A DNA stretch of 64,000 nucleotides, taken from the NCBI GenBank assembly GCA_023055425.1, contig JALGPY010000007.1:84593136-84657135 (forward strand). The letters are read 5' to 3'. Source of the stretch: Linanthus parryae. Its lineage: Eukaryota > Streptophyta > Magnoliopsida > Ericales > Polemoniaceae. How positions within the stretch are numbered: the stretch's first letter is position 1; the number at the start of each line of letters is the position of its first letter. Positions 56,550 through 64,000 of the stretch are shown in pieces. The notes below the pieces were generated by a model, which did not search any database, was not told where the DNA came from, and worked only from the letters and a program-made list of their open reading frames with translations. The position numbers were made by a program, and so were the translations under genes.

Positions 56550-58400
56550 CACCATTCACTGCCTTACCCAGCTGTTGGACCAAGGGTGATGTTTGGATTC
56601 CAATTCAGGATCAACCATGATAGGTAGTCTGATCCCTTTAGGAATTAAAATTTGTCTCACTTGTCCCTTGAGATGGAATGGAAAATTATTCCTCATAATG
56701 TGAGGTTCTGTTCTTCTGAAGGGACAAGTCATCTTAAAATGACCAATCTTACCACAGTAAAAGCATTTTGGAGAATGTCTGCTACCTTCCTTCACAAAGC
56801 TGGTATTTTTCTTTCTTGGAAAGTTTGGATTATATCCAATACCAGTGGTGTGGACAGAATGCAAACTTCCTCCAATTATCAAGTTGAGATTATGTTCAGA
56901 TCAGGCAAGTTTTGTCATAAGATTCATATAGTCTTCAAATTTCTCGGCCATAAGAGTGTTTTGTACCTCTAATTCATCATGCTGATGTCTTAGAGACACA
57001 AGGTTGTCACTCAAAAGTGAGTTCTCGAATAAAACTTCTTTGACTTGAGTTTTCAAGGCTTTGAAATTGGTTTTCAAGAACTTGAAATCTCAGTCAGACT
57101 TTGTCTGAGAAATTTCAAGATTCTTGTTCTGGAAAACTAATTGCAAATTCTCTTTTCCTTGCTCATGAACTTTCTCCTTTAAAGACTTGATTTCATCTTT
57201 ATTTTTAGAATTTCAAAAAGTACATTTGGAGGTTTAGACATAAGACTATATACCATTACCTCAATGTTATTTTCTTAGATTTCATCTTACTTGGCCATAA
57301 GACATAGGTTGGCTTTATCTTCTTCAGAGTCTGATTCACTTTAAGAATCAGAGTCACTCCATGAAGCTACCATGGCCTTCTTACTTATGTGATTATCCTT
57401 CTTTTGAAAGTGCTTGATTTTATTGTGTGGACAGTCTCTGATCAAGTGTCCCCCATCGCCACATTCAAAGCAATTCATTCCTTTAGATTTATGGGAAGAT
57501 GACTTACCTTTGTAATCCTTGCTACTTGAAGATCTGAATTTGTCTCTTCTGAAGTCTTTGTTTCCAAAAGTCTTCATCATCTTTAGAATCCTTGTCAATG
57601 ATTTGGAAATGAGAGCAAAAGGGTCTTCCTCATCATCTTCTTCTTTTCCAAGGCTTTGAGGTTGTTCACTCACTTTGGCCTTGAATGCCAGATGCTTGAT
57701 ACTCTCTGGTAGTTCTCCATCGGCTTCACTCATGGAGATCTCATGTGTGAGTAGCTTTCCCTGTAAATTATCTAGTTGGAGAGAGGATATATGTTGAGCT
57801 TCTTCAGTGGTTGTAGTCTTTGGTTCCCATTTGTCTTTGGGAAGACTTCTCAAAATCTTATGGCTTCTCTTCATTGAAGAATGATTTCCCCAACGACTCC
57901 ATAGTGTTGACCATGTCAGTGAATCTCTTGAACATATATTTGACGGATTCATCTCCATTAATCTTGAACGACTCATATTGTCTAAGGAATATATTGATTT
58001 TGGCTTGCTTAATTTGGTTGGTTCCTTCAAAAGTGACCACCAGTTTGTCCCAAATCTCTCTAACAGTCTTGCAGGTATATATCATGTTGAATTCATATTA
58101 ATTCAAAGAATAATACAAAATATTCATGGCTCTATAATTTTTTGAAAGTTGTTCTGATTCAGAGGTAGAGAGAGTTTTTAGGTTTTGGAGTTCTAATCCC
58201 ATCGTTTTCTGTGTAGAGATGTGAGGTCCATTCTGGATAATAGACCACAGTTCAATGTCCTAATCAATGATGAACATCTTCATTAAGGCTTTCCAGTGTA
58301 CAAAATTGTCTCCACAAAACAGAGGAGGTCTGTTAGCAGCTCTTCCTTGTGAGAAACCACCATCACCTACATTACTAATGAACACAAGATTGTTAGATCT
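56550..58400 (-). pseudogene. C5 gag
   Basis: Conserved start FSQGRAANRPPLFCG (about 58375), then an N-terminal UBN2-type part broken near 58100-58290. Frames 58085-57858 and 58030-57341 show KTVREIWDKLVVTFEGTNQI, KILRSLPKDKWEPKTTTTEE and MNCFECGDGGHLIRDCPHNK, an intact zinc knuckle. A coiled-coil-like stretch with stops follows (57330-56890). A second intact knuckle, CFYCGKIGHFKMTCPFRRTE, lies at about 56740-56800. Two knuckles separated by a coil is the family layout, shared with C4. As in C4, no ATG stands at the conserved start. Confidence 0.83.
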
Positions 58401-58428
58401 ATACAGTGAAACAAGCTCTGATAGCAAT

Positions 58429-59645
58429 TGAAGACTGTATGTAGGTATGCAGTTACATGATCAAATACTCTAGAAGGGGGGGTTGAATAGAGTATGTCAA
58501 TTTTTGCTAAAGACTTGAATTTAAAACACGATGAGAAGAGTTTAAAGTATTTCAAAGCCTTGAACTCATTTTCAAAGCTTTGAAACCAAAACAGAAAGTT
58601 TAAAGGAATTTGAGTATTTTCAAAGCTTTGAAAAGCTTTTCAAAGATTTGAACAGAAACCTGTTTTGATGCAGTTTTGAAGACAAGTAAAAATAAGTATA
58701 TTAAGAAAATTTACACAGTGATTTGTTACCAAGTTCGGTCCCATGTGACCTACTCTCCGCCTGAGGGGTCTAATCCCTCTAGGATTTCAATAAATTTTTA
58801 TTTATTAAAATCTAAGCCCTAGATCTCAGGCCAAGATAATTTCCTTACTCTTTTTCAGCATTTGGTTCTTCCTAACCTATCTAGTAAGAACTCTAGCTAA
58901 CTGATATAATAAGATTACAAGTTGTTCCTCTTGAACAAGTTGACTCTTAATAGATGATAAAGTAATATAACATAATTATATACAAATAAAGCTATGGATG
59001 AAGAGCACGGTGAAGCATTAAAGCTTAAAATGTTCTTCAGGAGTCTTGAATGGATTGAATGTGTGATTGATATTCTTCAGTGATGATTTTCAATCCGCGA
59101 GAGTGTATGAATCTATGTGTAAAGTTCTGTTTTCCTCAATCTCTCTGAATTAGTGTCTCTATGTCTGCCAATTTGCATTGCAGACTATATCGGAAGCTTT
59201 AACAGAAATCCCTAAAAATCTGTTGCAGATACTTGACTCTCAACAGCCTTACTCCAACGGCTAGCTTCATGATTTTCTCTCTTGATTGATCCGATCTTCA
59301 ATCGGCAAGTCTAAGGAAATTCCATACAACTTTCCGTAAAAACAGCACCAATCTGGAGGCCAAATCTGCAACCCTTCAAATAAGGAAACATAGCTAATCC
59401 TGCAACAAGAGTTAGCTAATAATTCCTGTAAAATAGCATAGGAAAATGATAAGATCAAAGCATGTTGTAACACATGATTAGTTTGTATTTCATCATATAA
59501 TATAGCATGATCAAGTGCTGGAGATTAGAGAATGAATAGGAGTAAGAACTCCCCCTTAGTTCATGTTGTGAAGTTTCAAATCTTTGAAAACAGTTTCAAG
59601 GCTTTGAAAACTACTTTGAACATACAGCATGTTTCTGTTTCATCA
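58429..59645 (-). repeat. C5 5' LTR
   Basis: About 1.2 kb. The end at 58429 is fixed by the primer site ATTGCTATCAGAGCTTG (58411-58428, minus). It shares with the C4 LTRs the C-run (G at 58476-58482) followed by TTCTAGAGTATTT, and copies of the TTCAAAGCTTTGAA-type motif (58540-58660 and 59576-59620). The outer end is uncertain. A GGGGGAGTT tract at 59550 lies within it. Confidence 0.75.
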
Positions 59646-60170
59646 AGCGCAACTCCATCTCTATATGCGCCTATAATCTCTGTTAATGGCATTACGGCCC
59701 CTTTCTCTTTTAACTTCTCGTTACTTTTCTTTCCTAAATAATTTTGTTTCATATTCGAAAGTCGCCATAGGTGTCAATTATCGTAGTGGTGAGGTATCCC
59801 CATTTCCTGAAGTGGAGCTTAACCGGCTTATAAGGCACGCGAGGCCAAGGTGCGGGAAAAGAGATACATTCTTCGAGCAGAAGAGTGGTCTGAGATGGAC
59901 GAGGATGCATGAGGAAAGCATTATGCATAAGTCAAGAAGAAAGGGATAATATTGAACTTCACGAGTCTAAAGAGAGTGAATTCTTTCAATTATCTGTTTA
60001 ACATTATGATCTCATGATCAACGCGACCAGGGGCTGCATGTCTCGAGAGAGTATTCGTAAGTTTTTGCGTATAAGTTTCGAAGAGCTTAAGGCAGCTCAA
60101 GGTACACCAGTATTGTACCTTGGTGGATTGGGCATCAGGTAGTCCTCAGTTGGGATCGGAGGAGAACACT
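59646..60170. other. Unassigned stretch next to G4 gag
   Basis: No domain recognised. A plus-strand frame of 87 codons (59686-59949, VNYRSGEVSPFPEVELNRLI) and a shorter open stretch (FLRISFEELKAAQGTPVLYL, about 60065-60125) exist, but nothing supports either as a gene. It may be G4 interior or an older insertion. Confidence 0.35.
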
Positions 60171-60175
60171 CTATG

Positions 60176-60694
60176 CTATGTAGAGTATTGCGGGCGCCTC
60201 CTAGATTCGCCATGAAGTCGTCCAACCTCTATTCCAGGGTAGCTGCGATTCGTCGTGATTCTTGCGGGAGTTGGTGGCGGGCTGACATGATGGGAAGAGT
60301 GCGAGGTAGCTCCTACTAATAAAGAGTCTCTAGGTGCTCCGGTGGGCATCTGCGGTACGTATGCCTGCACAGGTGGGAATGAGCCGCCGTGCGAGGGATA
60401 CAAAATTGGGCCATTAGGGTTTCCGGACGCACTTGATGCCATGTGTGTCGCCTGCGACCACTGATTGTGCGTTGGTTCCTGCATCTGCGCCATTTGGGTC
60501 ATAAGATTCTAGATTATGGCCGCCTAGTTCTTGATTGTAGCGCTGAGCCTCTCGATCAAATTGGATAGAGCCGTCGGATCGGTACTCTCGGATTGAGAGA
60601 GGCGGTTTTGGCTGTTTTGGTTCACGGTGGAATTTGGTGGCTATGATGATCGACTCCTATTGTCGTTAACTTCGGGAGGAAGAGGAGGAGCCAT
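60176..60694 (-). pseudogene. G4 gag, N-terminal fragment
   Basis: Start ATG at 60694, about 60 bases past the primer site (MAPPLPPEVNDNRSRSS, then a stop). In frame follow LSNLIERLSATIKN, a stop, and MTQMAQMQEPTHNQWSQATH, GGSFPPVQAYVPQMPTGAPR, HHVSPPPTPARITTN. The composition (Pro, Gln, Met, His) matches the proline-rich N-terminal part of G1 gag. The capsid domain is not present. A final stop lies at 60176. Confidence 0.65.
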
Positions 60695-60740
60695 CGTGAA
60701 GCCTTCGGTAACAGGTAACTGGTGAATCGTCTAAGTTGTT

Positions 60741-60757
60741 CTGGTCGGGTTCACCAA
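60741..60757 (-). other. G4 primer-binding site
   Basis: TTGGTGAACCCGACCAG on the minus strand directly follows the LTR end CACTTACA. It has the same core as G1. Confidence 0.72.
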
Positions 60758-61433
60758 TGTAAGTGAGGGACTTCATCGGAGCAGTTCCTCGATGTTCTTG
60801 CAAGCAGAAGAACAAAACAAACGATACCTGGTTGACCTGTTTGGGGGACCGGAGATGAGAGCATGTTTGGGGTAAGAGCAAGGCAACGTATGTTACCGAG
60901 AGATGAGACAGTGATGGGTAAGTTGAGTGATAATTGATCTCTCTGTGTGTCGTTGATCGATCTTTGTTCATTGTGTAGAGGACAGATCCTTTATATACAG
61001 GCAATTATACTGGCGTGTGTTAGCAGGTACGACGTTAATGGGGCCTCTCGCAGCCTTAACTTCCGCCTAAAAGAACGGCTCGTTGTTCGTATATGTAAGG
61101 TTCGTGGTCCATGACTTTGGGGACATGACAGTCTGTTCAGTGGTCTCTGGATAACATACGAGGATCCCATGCGAGATAGGCATCTCGCATACGACAGACC
61201 TTACTCTAGCCTCCAAGCCACTCGCACCCCCAAGTCCCGTTAGGATAAGGTGCATGTGGGAAGGACTATGTCTCGCAATCCCTCGCACAACATAGGCAGA
61301 GGACGCTTTTCGGTGATATGCGGAGCACAACGGCTGTGCACGTTTCTCTTATACGGGGTGTCGCATGGCTCGTCGATGGTATCACGATTTCGGATATCTA
61401 CACTTGGTAACCCATGTTTAGCCGATCCTGACA
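60758..61433 (-). repeat. G4 5' LTR
   Basis: 676 bp, proposed ends TGTCAGGATCGG and CACTTACA on the minus strand. TATA box TGTATATAAAGGATC is near 60985-61000. The outer boundary rests on the TG...CA rule alone because no partner LTR is in the window. Confidence 0.6.
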
Positions 61434-64000
61434 CTGACCTGCTCCTCAGTTATTGGGCCTAGAACATCTTCCTATTTGTGGATTGAAATTACGACTTTGA
61501 TTGTTTTAGCTATCCCCCGAAAACGGCGGAGCCAGGAAATCGAAACAGCCCGAGCAATATTAGGATGTGACAGGAAATTTTTAATTCCAGCTAGGACATT
61601 TTTGTATTTTCTTAAGGGTCTTATTGTAAAATAAATATAATTAGAGAAGTGCTAATCGAGTTTTCAAGAAGTCAGGAATGGGAATTGCCACCCCTGGTTA
61701 TCAGCCTTTCTTTTTCCCATTTGGTTCTGAACTTCTTGCACTTGCAACTTGCAAAATGTTGAATGATCATTGGTACGCCTGTCTGGTAGTCTGTGGTAAG
61801 CATTAGCTTCTGTAGCTCACATTTGAGCCTTGGTATGAAGTGAGTCACCTTTCTTTCCTTTCCTTGGTAGGCAAGGTATCACCGAAAACTGGACTAACCC
61901 ATCACCTTGTTAAAATAACATCATCCTTGTTTAAGGGTAATGAGTTCGTCAGTTGTTTTATGCATTTTATACGTGTTTCTTGATTTTCACAAAAGATTGT
62001 GCCAATTGAAAGTCTATTAATGTTTTATGTATCTTTCTTTGAATATTTCTTGGTCAAGCAAGAGTACTCATTGAAGAAGAGATTTTTACAGCATTATTAA
62101 CGTAATGACATTAACGTTTTTCTCCACGATTCTGGTATGTACTCGGCTGAAAGTTGAAATTGATACAATTACATCTACTAGTAAAATGCACGTCCGTTAC
62201 ACGTGGGAGACAATTTTGTATGTTGGAAACAAAAAGACCCATTTGAAATAATATGTATTCTACGCGAATTAGTTAAATAGATACATCGAGATAATTGTGG
62301 ATTACCTTCCTTCAGATACAAATTTCGCAAGCGAGAAACATCATAGTAGTCACAGAAAATAATTACAAGTTTCTAGTGAACCAAAGACATGTGATGAGAG
62401 CTCAGATCTGAATATGCTTCCTAATAATCACACACCGTTCCGGTACAATGCTTGTGTTTTTAGCCCTCATTTTTGTAGAATTGGACATGAAAGCCTAGAA
62501 ATATTTGTCCTCCATATAAGAAAACAAATAAGCTTAATTTCCTGGCACCTTAAAGTTACAAACTTCTCATCCTGAAAATGCTTCACCAGATATTTGGAGG
62601 CCCTCCATCTCGAGTAATGATAACCACGCCCTGGTTCACAATGCAGCAAATTCACTTCAGAGATATAAAAGAATGATTCATTTGAGACAAAAATAAAGGA
62701 AAATTGACTCTTCTAGAACGGGTGGCGAGTAAAGATACAAAGAGATGGGAAGTACCTGGTTGGCAGTAAGCTACATGGAGAAAGTGATTAAGTAAGGTGA
62801 GGGTTGGGAACTCCTCTAATTAGCAGAAGGATTGATTTGTTGACCCTCCATATCAATGTAATCCTTGAGAGGGTCACTAAACGTCACTTTTTTGGGATTC
62901 AAATCGCCCTGGCTCATAGAAATTTGTCCGTGTACATGGGGAGATGCAGTATTCCAACCAATGAGTGTGCAGTAAGTGAACTTCCAGAAAAAAATAAGCA
63001 GCATATTTCAATATTCCAACCTTCGTATTGCTTCCTTAAAGCTCACCTGATATTCTCACAATTATTTCTGTTTTGTCGACGATAAGCATAACGAAGCAGA
63101 CTTTTTTCCGCATAGCTTCACAGATGGCCTTTGGTGAATGTATCAAGTCATAAGCGCCAATTACTGTCAATGTAACTACGCTTGTATTACCTGTTCTATC
63201 TCAGTGAGGTCATAATGATAGACATCGAACCGTATCTTGTAAGCTGGCTTAGTTCCTCGACAGTTTACAGAAAGATCTCCTTTGCAAGGACTTCCTCTGA
63301 AATTTTGATAATGAGCCTACCTATTACTAGATCATAAAAAGATGTGGTGGTTGTTTTGTAAAAGGAGTCAAAGATGTTTGCCCAGTACAAAATAACTATT
63401 GTCTTACCACTCTTCATTGCTTTGTGCTTTGTCTTACCACTCTTGTCTTAAAAGTAATTTAAGGCAGAATTACTTTCACACTCTTTCATCTTGTAAGGAT
63501 GTGCGGAAGCTCTTCATAGTTATGGAGAAGCCGAATGGAGTGAAAAACTGTATTGAGCTCAAATTCATTTGTAACAATCTGCTGGGATTAAGGTGGATCA
63601 TCCTAGAGTAAACTCTCTCAGATCTATTTGTTCCTATTGTCATGGAAAATTGGAGAGCAATAATGCCTTGCTCTTCAACAAAATTAAGTAGGTACCATCC
63701 CAGATTTTGTAAAGCTACAGGAAAGTTTCGTGAGTATAGTGGCAGTTGTGCCGACAAAAGAGTTAGTTTGGTATGATTTTTCAGACTTTTAAGTTGACTT
63801 TTTCATTGTTGTGGAAAAAGTTCGTGACAAAAAGGTTGATGAAGAAAGATGTCCTTGTAGATAAAATATGCTGTGTAAAAATGTTATGGTAAATAAGAAA
63901 GGTTTGTTTAAAATGTGTATCGGTTTATATTCCAAGACAAATGTGGAGTTCTTAAAGAAAATTGCCAAACAGTGGAACCACTGACGGAGCTGTTATTTTT
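61434..64000. other. Unassigned AT-rich sequence, possibly host DNA
   Basis: No LTR, retrotransposon domain or RNA gene recognised. All frames are short (under about 95 codons) and none resembles a known protein. Candidate exon-like pieces such as YHYSRWRASKYLVKHFQDEK (minus, about 62560-62620) lack flanking support. It may be intergenic or intronic host sequence, or an old decayed repeat. Confidence 0.4.

Larger units (their letters stand above)
50606..59645 (-). mobile_element. C5: SIRE-like copia retrotransposon, 3' end missing, with nested solo LTR
   Basis: Minus-strand relative of C4, reading from a 5' LTR at 58429-59645 through primer site, gag, pol and an extra ORF. It stops at about 50606 against C1 without a 3' LTR. 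C6 lies inside it. It keeps RT and the GAG-pre-integrase that C4 has lost, so it serves as the better guide to the family. The right LTR boundary (TCATCA, about 59645) is uncertain because the partner is missing. Confidence 0.82.
59646..61433 (-). mobile_element. G4: Tat-like gypsy element, 5' end only
   Basis: 5' LTR (60758-61433), primer site, gag start and about 500 bp of unassigned sequence, truncated against C5. The primer site TTGGTGAACCCGACC is of the G1 type. The LTR differs from G1/G2 in sequence, so this is a different family of the same branch. Confidence 0.72.

Noticed and set aside
59549..59562. GGGGGAGTT tract as a true C5 polypurine tract with 3' LTR
   Set aside because: No TG start follows it, and the LTR similarity to C4 continues across it.
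62467..63757. Possible host exons in short frames
   Set aside because: No splice-supported chain, no recognised domain, frames at random-expectation length.

Overview
The window is plant nuclear repeat DNA. It consists almost entirely of LTR retrotransposons nested inside one another, which points to a flowering plant with a repeat-rich genome. I see no intact host gene, rRNA, tRNA or CRISPR array. About 2.6 kb at the right end (61434-64000) carries no recognisable element and may be host sequence. Nearly every coding region is broken by stops, frameshifts or deletions, so most are called pseudogenes. Element names (G1-G4 for Ty3/gypsy, C1-C6 for Ty1/copia) are mine.

Left part (1-22714): two Tat-type gypsy elements lie in opposite orientation. 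G1 (minus, 1-4074) runs off the left edge and ends in its 5' LTR at 3447-4074. G2 (plus, 4075-22714) is 5'-truncated at reverse transcriptase. After RT come two RNase H domains, an integrase, a tandem array built on 52-bp units, and a long antisense gene with three introns (13794 down to 9306) that carries a plant-mobile-domain-like region. A polypurine tract and the 3' LTR follow. That LTR is split by G3 (minus, 14650-22341), a non-autonomous Athila-like element with 1.6-kb LTRs and a perfect GGGAC target duplication.

Middle part (22715-50605): a plus-strand copia element, C1, survives as three separated pieces: LTR remnant plus leader, gag start, and gag/protease/GAG-pre-integrase. Its leader is interrupted by C2 (minus, 24509-32665; target duplication TTTGT/TTCGT). 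Its gag is interrupted by C3 (minus, 33544-49546). The integrase of C3 is in turn interrupted by C4 (plus, 37281-44922; perfect duplication CGATC), a SIRE-like copia element with internal deletions. This is four levels of insertion.

Right part (50606-61433): C5 (minus) is a SIRE-like element with gag, pol, an extra ORF downstream of pol and a 5' LTR. Its 3' end is missing at a junction with C1. It contains C6, a solo LTR (50634-52134) with a perfect CTCTT duplication. C5 abuts G4, the 5' LTR and gag start of another minus-strand Tat-like element (to 61433).

Four signals stand out beyond routine transposon decay: the intron-bearing antisense gene of G2; a 14-bp palindrome iterated through LTRs and coding regions of the two SIRE-like elements; three 41-bp imperfect palindromes inside G3; and paired motifs shared by the copia leaders.
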